From Mansonella perstans (Eukaryota; Nematoda; Chromadorea; Rhabditida; Onchocercidae), in contig JBAMDO010000029.1 in assembly GCA_037074765.1 (NCBI GenBank), positions 62,001-126,000 of the forward strand: a stretch of DNA of 64,000 bases, read 5' to 3'. Of this stretch, positions 11,994 through 25,000 are shown piece by piece (position 1 is the stretch's first letter; every line of letters begins with the position of its first letter). Below the pieces are notes generated by a model that was given only the letters and a program-made list of their open reading frames with translations, was not told where the DNA came from and ran no database searches. A program made the position numbers and the translations under genes.

Positions 11994-13901
11994 CACCTTC
12001 AATATTACATTCAAACAACAAATAATTCTTACAAAAATGAATAACTCAATAAGCATAATATAGCGATCACAAGAGAGAGGCATAAAGCAAAGAGAATAAG
12101 CATAACGATGAAGCTGCTATATAAACCTGATATCATGATTGTTTAATTTATATTTTATATAAACTTTGGGTAGAAAGACTGATCAACTCGATCGATTGTT
12201 TAGCTATAAAAGCTAGTAGCAACCTCAAATGTTGTATTTCTGTTTCTGATGCTAAATAACTGGACTATTCTGTTTACAGTCATATCTGAAAAAAAAAATA
12301 TAATCATTACTTCACGAAACAAATTCGCAGATTGTTGTATGATCGTTTATTTCTTAAAGTACCGTTTTTCAATCAATGAAATTCCTCCTCATGCAGAAAT
12401 ATTCACTTCCATAAGCCCAATGAATACTAAATAGAATAAGTTATCAAAAAAAAAAAAAAAAAACTTCAGTATTCGAAAGTTTTTAGCTTATTGTTTTTTG
12501 CAAGAATACTACTGCTATAATATCTTTAAGTTCATTAAATCTTTTTTCATTATAGGAATGTTTCAAGTTTTAGGTCAGTCTGATACAAATATCATAAAAA
12601 CAACACCTGTTGAATATCGCATGTTTTGTTCATGGAATGATCAGTAACTTTTCAACTTTACTTTCATTATACAAGAAATATAATATCATGGAAAATATAG
12701 TTATATATACTCCTAAATATAAAAGAGTAAACAAAGTGTGAAGAGAAACATTCGTATCAAATAAGGCTACCATGACAGTACTTTCAAAAGAATAAGCTTT
12801 CTGTGTTCCTCAGTGCTACAAGGTCGAAAATATAGTTTAATAAGAGTCACTTGTAGCTTTCCTCAGTCCAGAACATTCTCGATAGATAATCATTCAATCG
12901 CGTAACTCGTTTATCCAAATAAAATTGTTTAATATTTTAATATGTAATTGATATTTTTTTCTTAGCTTTCTTTATCATATCACACATTTAGCGTATCTCT
13001 CAGGTATCATCCAAGAGTTCATCCAGTTTTTCTCTTTCACAGATAACACATCCCATTATGTTTAATTTTTAAGCTAACATTCCCTGACCATTTGCCAACA
13101 TATACAAACAGATCGAACGTCGTCGGCGTCAATTGTATTCACGTTGACTTAATTTATTTTGATTTAGCTTATTGTTCTATCAACACATCAACTACATTTT
13201 CCTTCATTCTTCATTTGTGAATAGATAATTTTTTGCGTCAAAACGAAAATAAATAATATTTTGGTTGTTCTTTTTCTCTGAAGTTGGCTCTAAGTTATTT
13301 CTAATCTAACCTTTTTGGATTTACTGTATTCATTGATAAATAGTGCAGAAGCAACGCAGGGCATTTAAAAACTTTATACAAAGACAGCAAGAAGTGAATA
13401 AAAATTGCTTGAACAAAAAAAGTTTCTTCGTCTAATAACGTTGAAATACACATGCATACGTAAATGCATCAGCTGGGTTGGCATGAAAATTAAGATTGTC
13501 AAGTATTGAATGGAAAGTTTTTTCTTCCCAAATTTACATTTATGATCAAAACAAAAAAGTAACGAAAAAAAATGAGATAAAACTATTTTTGTAATAGAAT
13601 TGAAAGGGGAAGAGAAATACGCTGCAGTACTGGAAATATTGTTTCTTATTCGATTTTGTTCGCTTTGATTCTCACTTTGAATTGCTCCGATGTTTCCTGA
13701 ATATGACATGACTCCTGGTGTTGTTCGACATGTTGGATTCTAATGCTATCCATCACAGTTTTTTTTAATTCAGATGAGGATATCGTGTGAAAGAATTAGA
13801 TCATAAAGTAAGATTAATTTTTTTGAACAGCAGTGCAGGTAAAAGTAAGTTTTGCAAATAACTCTTTTTCGTAAAGTTCTATCCATTTATGTCTGTGTGA
13901 T
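11994..13901. other. Intergenic region without supported genes
   Basis: AT-rich, with an A run of about 18 at 12447-12464. Short frames on both strands lack splice context or recognisable motifs. It presumably holds the promoter of the small secreted-protein gene. Confidence 0.4.
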
Positions 13902-13907
13902 TTTATT
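13902..13907 (-). terminator. Polyadenylation signal of GTP cyclohydrolase I
   Basis: AATAAA on the minus strand, 23-28 bases after the stop codon at 13930. Confidence 0.6.
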
Positions 13908-13929
13908 TGTCTTTGTATATACAGTAGTA

Positions 13930-15321
13930 TTAATTTTTGATCATATTCAAGAATTCTTCCCTCGTTTTGGCATCCTGCCGGAAAATATCCACCATGCAGC
14001 TTGTGGTTGTAACTGCGTTGATTTTCTGGACACCGCGCATCACCATGCACATATGACTAGAAGATCGATATATTTCTACTCCAATTACTTTTTGTTATTT
14101 CAGACTATGTCTACTTATATGGCTCGTAATGACGGTTGTTTTATCAAGTACAAGAATAAAAAATCAAAAATTATCTTTCATTTCAATCTTAATATCTAAA
14201 TTGTTAAATTATTTTGAAATTTGAAAAATATGAAAAAAAAGACAAAGTTAACCGGTTATTACAATTATCAAAATATAAACAAACCTAGCTTCTATAACAA
14301 CACCAACACCAAGTGGTTGTATCGCTTTGGTTAGTGCTGTTGCTATTTGTTTTGTTAATCGTTCCTGCACTAAATTCTTATCATTTATCATTATATGAGA
14401 ACTGATTTCAACAACTAACCTGCAGAAATTTATTATAGAGGCTCAGCTGATAGTTCAACGATTTATGACTTAGAAAAAGGAGTTATCATTGTAGTTTAAA
14501 AAATTGAAACTTTATCGGCAAATCAAACTTTGCCTTGTAATCGTCGACTGAACATTTCGACGATACGGGCGACCTTGCTAATACCCAAAATTTTCTTGTT
14601 CGGTATATAACCAATGTGTGCCTTACCAGTAAAAGGTACCAAATGATGTTCACATAAGGAAAAAACTTCGATATCCTTGACGATAACCATATCATCATGA
14701 TCCTCGTTAAACACTGCTCCATTAATCAAATCTATAAATAAATTGAAATGTTTTAACAAAATACCGATTTCTAAGGTATTTTGATTAAGAAGATCAATGG
14801 CCCTGGCAATTTTAAAATCCGTATACTTTGTTGTCCTTGATTCTTAGTAACTCAATCAAACTCCACTTTCTCTGTTTATTTCTGGACTGATTTAATAATA
14901 AAATTTTTTTTCATGAAAAAATTTCGGCAAAATAAAAAAAGATTATGAGTCAATAGTTTTTGAAATTTGCTTATCAATTTTATACTCAAAGTTCTTATAC
15001 TATGATAATTCCCTTGTGTACAAGTCAGATCTCAATAATGAAATTTTTCAAAAGTGATAATTTTGCTGAAGTAGAAATTGGAAATGATGTGAGAAACAAA
15101 TATGCATAAGTAGTAAATTCACCTTCCAAATTGTCTTCATAGCCTTTGGTGAAGAAAAGCATAGCTTTGGCAGCTCTCTCAGGAGTTTTAGTTAGTTCTG
15201 GACGTCTGCAATCATCTCCGGAATGTTGGATAATAGTTTTGTAGGCTTGACATAGATTTACATGTTTTCTCGAAAGCACTGGGGAATTTTGCACCATATT
15301 ATTGCAGTGGATCTCTTGCAT
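13930..15321 (-). CDS. cat-4: GTP cyclohydrolase I, 4 exons, 202 residues
   Basis: This enzyme converts GTP to dihydroneopterin triphosphate, the committed step to tetrahydrobiopterin, the cofactor for serotonin and dopamine synthesis. Exons are 15321-15123, 14731-14534, 14369-14285 and 14056-13930, exactly 203 codons including TAA. Family blocks are clear: [19 protein letters not shown], the active-site [11 protein letters not shown] (C93, H96), [19 protein letters not shown] and the C-terminal MRGVQKIN. The third zinc ligand, normally Cys in the [10 protein letters not shown] block (Cys212 in human), reads His164 here (HMHMVMRGVQ). The second intron (14533-14370) must use a GC donor (CAAG|GCAAAG), because no GT donor keeps the frame. 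The start ATG directly follows an acceptor-like TATATAG, suggesting spliced-leader addition. A longer N-terminus from an unseen upstream exon is possible. Confidence 0.93.
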
Positions 15322-17019
15322 CTATATATTTTTTCAGTATTTTCTTTATTTTCAATAATTTAGCTAAAGCAAAAGAATCTTCAAAAATTTATCTATAACT
15401 TTTTTAGTTCTTTCTTTTTTTTTTGCTCAGTTTTATATCATTGGAAAAAAGATTAGAGGTTTTGACACAAAAGTTTAAAGTTAGGAAAAGGTAAATCAAA
15501 TGTGCACGAGGAAAGCAACATTTGAGCTCAGTAGTAAACGTTGGATTTTTTGAATCCATAACGACAACATCAGCTGTGGATGTAGTATTTCTTTTCTTGG
15601 CAAATAAGTTTTGGGCTTTTTGGATAAGTAAATCACAGGTATATCTTCTGCTTTTCAATCAGATATTTCTAAAATTGAGACATTTTTAGGTCCATTTTCC
15701 TTCTGCAGAATGAATTACGAATCTTGAAAAGATCGATTTAGCGGATGAATCATCTTAAATATCCTTGGTAACAGAGCGAAACAAGAATGCTTGTTTAAAT
15801 TTTTTAGTAAACTACTCCTTGATTTTTACAAATTTTTCCATAAATATTTGAATGGCTCTGAAAAAAACGTAAACAACTTTTTTGGATTGAACAATTTAGA
15901 ACAAAATGGAAGAAATATATTCTGAAAATTATGCTCCCTCATCTTACAAAGATGCGAGTATATTGTAAGAAAAACTTAGGGGGACGTAAATCCTTTTTAT
16001 TTGCTTTGAAAAATTCTTTTTATTTGGGTTTGAACCGTTGAAAGGTTGAAAGCCGTTACTAGAAGTCGATATAGTGAATCCGGTTAGAAAAGTGTTATAT
16101 TTCCTTTTCAAACAACATTACAATACCTTTTTAGAAGCAGTATATTTCCCATATCAACTTAATATATACCATTCTTTTTTTTGTTTTTAAAATTATTATA
16201 TCCATTGCTCCCAAATGATATCTTTGCTGATTGACGAAACTGTTAAAAAATCTTGGAAGTTATAACTATTGCTAGCTCTATTATAAAAAAAAGTATTCAT
16301 TTATGCTACATTGGAAAAAATAGGCTAACATTTACCGATTAGCCAGACTTATGTAAATAGTACAGACATGGTTGGCTTAGCCTACCTTATTTGCTCCAAG
16401 CATTCTAAATGAGTGTAAATATGAATTGAAAGAAGCCATTATAGCATGAACGGAAGAAATTTGCGTAGCAATTGGGACGAAATGAGGTATTTCCTGAGGA
16501 TTAGCGGTATTTGATATCTTGCAGTTCCATTATGAGACCGTTTTAATCAGACTTCTTATCGATTGGGGGTATGTACAAGTAGAATAATTACGTATGAAAC
16601 AGCTTGTGCGACTTTGAGGAATTGAGTAGAAAGAGGGATTCTCAATGAGAAATTGAATTGAAAGAGATGCGCCAAGGTCAGAAAGAGGTCATCAGGAAGA
16701 GGTCATAAGAAGATATTGGAACAGAGAAAAAATCAGATATAAAGCAAGGAAATATTAGTGTTATGCAAGAGAAAATTTTAAAAATAAATTCCCTTTCAGA
16801 TGAAAAGTAAATCAAACATAAAATGGAAGTTATTCTCTTCATAAGTATTGGCATTTTGTTCCACTCTTTTTCTTGGCTCATTTGTACGCCTTTGCTCATT
16901 ATGCTAATTTATGTCAATTTATCATTATTTGTTGCTTTTTTATCATTATAATAAATAAATCAATCATTCAAGCTAATGCATTTGTTCTCATCGGTCTGTT
17001 TTGATAATAATTGGAAAGA
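15322..17019. other. Divergent intergenic region, cat-4 and TSP1 gene
   Basis: This contains the promoters of GTP cyclohydrolase (leftward) and of the first TSP1 membrane protein gene (rightward). A minus-strand open frame at 15658-15404 has coding-like composition but cannot be joined to cat-4 in phase, so I do not call it. The rest is AT-rich without recognisable features. Confidence 0.4.
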
Positions 17020-18987
17020 ATGCAATCTACCTCTAATATCAATCCAGCCGATTCGAACGAGCCAAAGATTCAAGACGGTGATACTTATCATTTTTTTTTG
17101 CAGATATTTAGCAATTAAATTTCGTACTGATGATATTTATAAGAAAATTAGATGAGAAAAAAAGAAAATTTAGCAAAAAGGTCGATAAAATGCAATCCAA
17201 ATTTCCTTGACAAGACCAAAAGCCTCAGAACCATAAGCAGTTGACTGGGTAGAGAAAGTCATAAATGGAAGAAAGTCATAAAAGTTCATAGAGCAAACTT
17301 TTTTGCTGATTCTTTTAGACTTTGAACTTTTTCCGCCTTTGCTTTTTTGAATAATATCTGCTGTCACAATAGACAACGAGCAAAATTTGTACACGAAAGC
17401 TGTCATACGAGCCTATGCGAGAAAATCAGCACTGCTGGAGCCTACAGCGATAAATCCTCCTGACTCGGTTTTGGACGATGATACACTTCAAGAAGGACCT
17501 CAAATGCAAGAAGGCGAAATCTCTGACGCAGTCTGTTCCTTTATGATTAATTTTCGTGATGAAACTAAAATGAAGTTGGGACAGATAACATATCTGGGCG
17601 GAAAGATCAATTAATGTTAAATTTGAAAAACACTTTACTTTACTGATATTATATTAGTATTTTGTTGCTGATATTGTCATCATTACTCACCAACAGTAAG
17701 ATTGAAAGCTAAAAATAATTATGAAGCCAATATTAGTTCAAATTCATCTAACAATTCAGAGAGTAAAAATCAAGATAATTTCATAGAAACTTTCAAAAAT
17801 GATAGAAGTAAGTGAAAAGATAAATAACGGCTGCTTCCAGCTCTCTGATTTGACCGATGCAGATGATTATAGTCGCTCTCACAAAAGATCGTTCTCCATG
17901 AAGGTCTTAATTATTTTAAAGATTTTTTTTGCTACTTTGTTAATCAATAAAGCAAATTCTATATTGCAAACAATATGAAATCATAGATAAGATGATAATT
18001 AATGGATTATCTCTATGTATTTCTTAGGTCCAAGAAAGTCAGATTAAATCAAATTAAATTGAAGTTGAGTAAAATTATTTTCAAAAATGACTGAAGCATG
18101 CGTTCTACTAAAATTGTTTTGCCTTGTTTTTATTTTTTAAATTCAATTTGATCATCATTTACAGCTAATCATAAGAATTTTACGCGATCCACGCTTTTGT
18201 CCACTAACTGCATTGAACCTTATGGTAGCACTGATATGTTTTGCCATACTTATCACTGCGGCGGTCTTCCTCATCGAAATATTCGATGTTAACAAGACGG
18301 TATTGTTTTTAACCATACATCGATTATCATTGTAATAACTATTGATCTCTAAAAACCTCAAAGCATTGTTTATCAATGTTAAAAGCAAGAAATATAGAAG
18401 TGAGAGATTTCATAGATAGCAAAAATCTCCAACCGTGAACAGCCGTGTTTATACCAATGGAGTGAATGGGGTCCGTGCTCGGAAACATGCTCGTCATCTT
18501 CACGCCTACCCTCTCGATCACGATATGTCCTGAACAAGACAATTATCCAAGCTCGCGGTCATTTCCCAAGGTGTCCCAGAAATCTGGAAACTATGGCAGA
18601 ACATATGCCTTGCAACGTTTATCGGTATCTAATAATTTTTACACTTACATAAAATTCCTAATACTGTAAAAACTACTGATTTGAAATTATAGTCTTACTA
18701 TTATGAAAGATTTATGCGATGTTTTAAGTGTCGTGTAACATCACTGATGTTTGCATAAATTTCGGATAAATAATTGGCTCAAAAACATTGTAATAAAAGT
18801 TTTGTTTAGATGTCCAGTGTTACTTAGCTCTTTTACTGACTGGACTCAGTGTTTCTACAATGATCCTAATATTGGTGAAGCAGGCGGTTGCTACAAGATG
18901 CGTGATCTTCCTACCACAAATCAGCTTATTTATATCGACACTACTGAACTTTTTAGTGATTGCGACTGTCCCAATCATATTGCCTAA
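17020..18987 (+). CDS. Single-pass membrane protein with thrombospondin type 1 repeat, paralogue A
   Basis: Exons 17020-17077, 17373-17530, 17841-17903, 18165-18299, 18416-18624 and 18810-18987 give 266 residues in one frame. Residues 1-93 are hydrophilic and acidic with no signal peptide. A transmembrane helix spans about 109-130 (ALNLMVALICFAILITAAVF). The extracellular C-terminus begins with a TSP1 repeat, WSEWGPCSETC at 153-163. This has the W-x-x-W and C-x-x-S/T-C pattern that in TSP1 domains is C-mannosylated and O-fucosylated. A second cysteine-rich segment follows (WTQCFYNDP, GGCYKM, CDCPNHIA), split from it by an intron. Topology is inferred as type II. The exon 2 donor (GCA|GTCTGT) is weak and was chosen by alignment with paralogue B. 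AATAAA at 19077. I cannot name an orthologue. A role in adhesion or guidance would be speculation. Confidence 0.8.
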
Positions 18988-19743
18988 ATACTTTTGTTTT
19001 CTTGCCTCAATTTTGTAAGTATGCCAAGACACAGAGATTACTTATTGTATCAGTTGAAAACAACTTTTCTTGTTTGAATAAATTTTTAAAAAAAGCTAAT
19101 GACAAATTTTGAATTTCCTTAAATGAATCATTAGTTAATAAAATGAAAAATCTAAAATTTCCGATTATCCTCGTCTAATCTCCTTCATAATATTGGAAAA
19201 AGAGACAAATCTGCCGGTGATACGAATCGGAAATACAAATCTGCAGATGGTACGAATCGGAAATTTGTTGTTGTAATTTTTTTTAAAAAAAAGGAATTAT
19301 AAATGTTGTGATGGAACTTCTCAGAAATATGTCAAGAAATTTTAGTCTCTCAAATTATTATTTCAGTCATAAGAACATTTTCTAAGACAATAGAATGAGA
19401 AGTGTGTTTTGGAAACATTATCATGGAAAAGAAATAAACGGCAACTTAAAAAGAATAATGAAATTTGAGACTTTCTAAATATCCTAAAACGAATTCTTCA
19501 CTTATCCAAATGGCTCATGGACATCTTTTGAATGATTTTAATTAGCTTTCAGCTAAATTTACCCAAAAATTTAAGAAAAAAAGTATGTATATGCACCATA
19601 TTTCTTTTTATCATTTACGTCATGTTTTATTCCATAATTCAATATAGTTTATGCAAATTCATGACCACTAGTCATTTTGAATATGTAATATAGAAGTTAA
19701 TGAAAGAAATTAAAGCATTAATTTTGATTGATAACTCAGATAA
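18988..19743. other. Intergenic region between TSP1 paralogues, with 30-bp tandem repeat
   Basis: AATAAA at 19077-19082 probably ends paralogue A. Two copies of a 30-bp unit (acaaatctgc...tacgaatcggaaat) lie at 19205-19234 and 19235-19264. The rest is AT-rich and holds the paralogue B promoter. Confidence 0.55.
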
Positions 19744-21635
19744 ATGGTAGCTGATCACGGAATGAATCCAATCAATCCAGAGGAGCTACAGGAAAGTAAC
19801 ATTTGTTGGTTGTTCCTTGTTTCACTATTAAATATGAAAATCGTGTCTTGCATAATTGAAAGAAATTTGACATCGTAAATCAAAAATTCGTAGAAACTAA
19901 CACTAAAATTGGAAAAATCATCATAGAAAATAGCAATTTAATAGAAAGTTTTTTATATAACTGACGCTGTCTAGTGTAGGATATGTCTTGTATCTATCGG
20001 TTTCTTATAAAAAGGCAAGAAGTCAAACTAATTTGAAGGAATGAAAAAGAATTAAAATAAGAAGTCATGATTTACATGGCCATTTGAAGATTTTTAGAAG
20101 CCGATAATGGATTGCTGAGCGCAAAAGTTGCACATGGATATGCGCGGAAATCAGCGCTTTCCAAAGAGAAAGCAATGATTCCTCATGAGGAAGAAATGGA
20201 ACAAAAGACTCTTGAGAAAGAACCTGAAATACAAGAGGGATACTTAACACAGGAAGTAAATTTTGAATGCTCATAGGGAAATATGCATGTCGAAAGGACT
20301 ATTTTACGAAAACTAATACCGATTTTCAAAACTTGAAGATTACAAATTATTTTTTAGTTATCTGATGTAACTGAAGTCGAGGAGGATATTGCTGCTTCTT
20401 TCCAATCCTTTTCATGTTATCTGTTTAAGGTAATTAATCTCGTGTTAACCAATTATTTGATTTCCACATCTATTCAGAACATAATTTGTAATAATTTTTG
20501 GTTAAAATAATTGTTTTATTGTTATTTGCTATTCCCATCTTTTAAATGTTCCACTCTTCTCTACAAAAGCCAACACTTTGTAAACTTTATCATTGCTTGC
20601 AGAAAATTATACATAATCCACGCATAAGAATACTAACTGCAGTGAACCTTGCGCTAATTTTGTTATGCCTTTGCTTGTTTATAACTATAATAGTCTTCCT
20701 GATCAAGGCATTTCCGATCAACAAAATGGTATATGTGCGACACTTTTTCATTATTTATTAACTCATATTTGAATGAATTTCATTAAATGACATCACATTA
20801 AGTTGAATTAAATAACTGAAACCCAAGGAAAAATAGAAAGAGCACAGTGTATAATTTTTTATCAAAAAATCATATAAATAAAAACTGCATAAGAACAACA
20901 AACTCAGAGTTTCGCACTTTTGTTTGTTCAACATGTATATGACCAGCAAATTTCTAGTGCACTGAAAGCAATGCTGTTTTCTTTAAATGATATCAGTAAT
21001 CAGCAGATTAGTACTAACTTGTTATTATCGAGTAAAGTAAATTCTGGAAGATGCTTTAATGCGGAGTTAATGTCTAAGTATACAAGAAGTAATGCTTTTT
21101 TTTTGCAACTGAGCGAGCTAGTTTTTGTTTGATTAAATCTTCATAAAATTATTGAAAAAGTCGAAATTGGCAGATATCGAAACTTTCGGAAGGTGAATTA
21201 CCATGTACATATCAATGGAGTGATTGGAGTGCATGCTCAGAAACATGCATGAGTACCTCAGAAATGCCTTTGAGATCACGCCATGTACTTAAAAAAAGCA
21301 TTGTTCGTTCCCGCGGCAAGTTTCCGCCTTGTCCTGAGGAATTGGCAACGATGGTTGAAAGGATGCCTTGCAATATTTATCGGTTGTTTTTTCAGGATAC
21401 ATATTTCAAAACTTAAAGAAGTATTTCTTACTTGCATCAGAACTGAGCAAATTACAGATGTTCAGTCAATCTCAGTTCGATCACTGGATGGACTCAGTGT
21501 TCGTACAAGAATCCAAGTAAAGGTGCATCAGGCGGTTGTTATAGAATACGTGATATCCCCACCGTTAATCAGTTCATTTATATTGATACCACAAATGTTA
21601 CGGAGGATTGCAAATGTCCTCCTGTTATTTTTTAA
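19744..21635 (+). CDS. Single-pass membrane protein with thrombospondin type 1 repeat, paralogue B
   Basis: Exons 19744-19795, 20098-20255, 20358-20429, 20603-20728, 21174-21382 and 21458-21635 give 264 residues. Exons 2, 5 and 6 have exactly the lengths of paralogue A (158, 209 and 178 bases), and all phases agree, so the two genes arose by tandem duplication. Shared motifs include YARKSAL in the cytoplasmic part, LSD at the start of exon 3 and a transmembrane helix at about 104-128. The TSP1 start YQWSDWSACSETC is at 149-161, and MPCNIYR, WTQCSY and a CKCPP C-terminus follow. The proteins have diverged strongly outside these motifs, so the duplication is not recent. The signal-anchor and type II topology are inferred. 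Confidence 0.8.
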
Positions 21636-22096
21636 ACTTCCGCTTCGTTTCCAAAAAATATTTTTATGGTTCATTCGAAATCTTTATCTTGAAATTCCTG
21701 CACATGAAGTCAGTATTTCTATTCAATAGTTCTTTGTTGAATGTTGATGATGCTGTAACTATAGGTTATTCAAAAAAAATGATCCATGTTAAACTCTCTT
21801 CCATTTTTTACTGTGTTATAAATCAGTTCTTCTGAAAATTTTTGTCCTGCAGCAATTGTAAGACCACTTACAATCGCAATTTTTCAAGTGATCAATAGCC
21901 ATTTTATTAAGTACATTGTTAACGTTTTTTAAATTCCAGGAAATGTATCTAGCTTCAATTCTCTGTAAATGTTATTGTTACTTTTATGAATGATGAGATG
22001 TAGGCATTAAATTAAATTTGAAAAAAAAATTTTTAAAGATTGAAAAATTGAAATTTAAGAGCAAAAACTTCAAAAGAATAGCATCAATTTTCATTT
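21636..22096. other. Convergent 3' intergenic region
   Basis: This lies between the 3' ends of TSP1 paralogue B (plus) and the NPA plus laminin-EGF gene (minus). The latter has an AATAAA overlapping its own stop codon. Nothing else is visible. Confidence 0.4.
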
Positions 22097-25000
22097 TTAT
22101 TTGATAGTAGTTTTTGTTGTTTCCGGCTGCAGTTGTAATTCGCATGTGCTACCATAACTTCCACTGGGGCAAATCCGACATTCTACTAGTGCATCTGCGT
22201 TTATAAAGCAGTCTCCGCCATCCCTTCAAATTGATTTCTATTAAAATAAAGAAGTATGTCCTTTTTAAGGTGCAACAATTTTGCAACATATTTTCAATTT
22301 TTGAAATGAAAACAAAAATGAAACTTTAAAAAAACTCGGAATAGAAGATATAAAGCGACAATACTGTGCAGCATAACTTTAATTAATACCAACTGTTTGT
22401 GAAAGAAATAATGAATATATCCTTAGTTCTCACAAAATCTATTATTCTTATGAATTTTGTAGAAAGACTGTCGAAACACGGAAGCACTAATAGAAACTCA
22501 AAATAACTACTCCCTACAGCCAGACGATTCCGACTTCGTAATCTTAATAAGCACCTATTTGAAAAAGTATTTATATCGTGCCACCTAATGCCATTTAATG
22601 ACACCCATTTCCTAATCGAAATGGGATCAATAATGAATTAACCATAGTGATATGGTGCACTTAAGTCAAGATTTCTAGAGTGAACGAATAATTTTCCATT
22701 GAAATATCAGTTATTCTATGAATTATGGATATGTCATGAGTATTTGGTCTTAACTCTTTCCAAAATGAAGAAACTCACGGGCATGGACACGGGATACAAT
22801 CTTCTACTGTGCCTTGCGTCGCATCGCCGTAAAAACCTTCTGCGCAATTCTCACACTGACTCCCAGTCGTGTTATGCAAACAGGACTATAATGAAAATTC
22901 ATCATTTATATTAATAGTATTTGTTTAACAGCTGGTCCAAAGAGATACTCCCGGAAAATGCCAATGTACTAAACTCAATCAATTTTTTAGCTGCATTGAC
23001 TGCTAAAATTTTTCCTACTAGTTCAACAATCTCTTCCATTTTTTAGTTTGGTCCTCCGATATTCCTGCTTTGTAAACTGATTCTTGAAGGGTTTTATTAT
23101 ATAAATATATTACAAAAATAATATAAATATATTACAAAAATATGCTTCTCAACTGAATTCTCACAATGTACGACAGTCAAATGATATTCCTCTTAAAAAT
23201 TGAATGTTGAAAAAGTGATTAAAATATTACAAGACACTCATCGTCCTCATTGCATTGTGTGGAATGATTGTTGCAATGACATTCTGTGAATTCGTTTTTT
23301 TTTCCAACTGATATGCAACCTATTTGGCCTATTAAAGCGCTACCTTCAAAGCCGTCTAAACATCTGAAAGGAAATTTGATCACGCATCCAAGAATGGTGA
23401 TTTGATAGCGTGGAGATGATAAGATTTGATCTCACACTGTTCATTTATTGTTTTGTAAGGATCGAAATTGCTGTTCGCATTTTAAACTAAGCAGCAAGAT
23501 TCATGCATCGATAACAAATTCTGATTTTGAGTTAAGCTCTGCGGCTTTATCGTCTTTAGATCCATCGTACAATTGATGTCTTCAACTTACTTTTCGCATT
23601 GTACCCCAAATGTATTGTCAGCACAGTTTAAGCATTCGTGAGTAAATGGACCACAAGCGGACGAATGACCATTGCAAAAACAATCACCTTTGTAGCCAAA
23701 ATAGATCCGATTGCAAATTGGAATGGATTTTCTGAAAGATAAATCAGCGAAAGTGGAATTTCTGTAGTGTTTTAACGATGTTTAATATCAAATAAGGTTT
23801 ACTCGGCTTTTATTCGGTTTTTCTTATCCTTTATTTCAGCAGCATACGTTGCCAACTCTGCACTGAGCATTTGCGCCGTGAAGTTTCCGTCCAATCGATG
23901 CTCTTCCAACTTCTGCAAAAAAGCTCACAAAGTACCAAAACGACAAATAATAAAACAAAAATGAATGGGGAAAAGTGGGAGAAGCTGAATTGTTTAAGCA
24001 AAATTGTTTTTATTTATTCTTAAAGAATGAATTTTATATTTTCATAAAATCTTACGATAGCAATTTCATTGCCGAACATACGACGAACAAAGCGTTTACA
24101 GCTCGATTCGATGATCTTTTGAGCGTCCATTTTCTTCTTATTTTCAGCTTTTTCATAAAATTCAAAAATGCGTTCATAAACGGCATCATCACTTATTTCA
24201 TGATTTTGAATCAAGTGACTTAGTTCGAGTTTCTGAAAGAGTGGAACAAAGTTATTGCAAGCATTAATATTTCACTATTTCATTTCCTGAAGTTTGCCAG
24301 TTTAAAAGTTTAATAGTAGTACAAAAGGATCAGACTAGAATAGGATTTAAAATCTGTTTTTAAGCTGGCTTAAAAATTGATTTCATATTCAAATTGAAAT
24401 TTTATTTTATGTTAGCAGAAGCAAACCTGATCGGGAGATAGCCACGACATTAATTCACCGAGGTCAAAATCTTCAATACCATATGTCGTTTGACAAAAAT
24501 TGCTTATTTGCTCCGCTTCAATACGTTGATTTTCATTTGTCAAATTTCTTACCAGTCGAGCAAATTTAGTCACTAATAATTCTGCTGTTCCTGACTCTTC
24601 TTGCGTTGATTTTAGTATTTCGAGACCTTCAGGTCCGAAAATCCGCTTCACACGATTCTGACAGAACTGCTTCAATTTTCTAAACATCTTGAAAATCAGC
24701 AAACAAATTATACCGAAGCACAATGTTAAAAATAGATTTCGATTACGTTCGGTTTACTTTGATGTGTTGCACTGCAATCTTAAGAAATTGTTTCTTCCCT
24801 ACTAATATCATTATACTTTTGCAAAGTTCTTGTATCTTACTCTAATTTTGTTTAACCGGAACAGATTGTTTAATTAGTGTACAAAGAATGCATGAATATC
24901 AAAACTGTGCCTGTGCCTTGAACAAACGAAAAAATTGGCAAGCGACAGATAAATTTTGCGCACACTTATTTCAATCTACAACTGGAATTGTTTTCCTAAA

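Noticed and set aside
13852..14199. 115-codon plus-strand ORF
   Set aside because: Shadow of the last GTP cyclohydrolase exon, which is well supported on the minus strand.
15404..15658. Minus-strand 84-codon ORF upstream of cat-4 as a possible first exon
   Set aside because: No GT donor connects it in phase to the exon at 15321; joining in the other phase gives an early stop.
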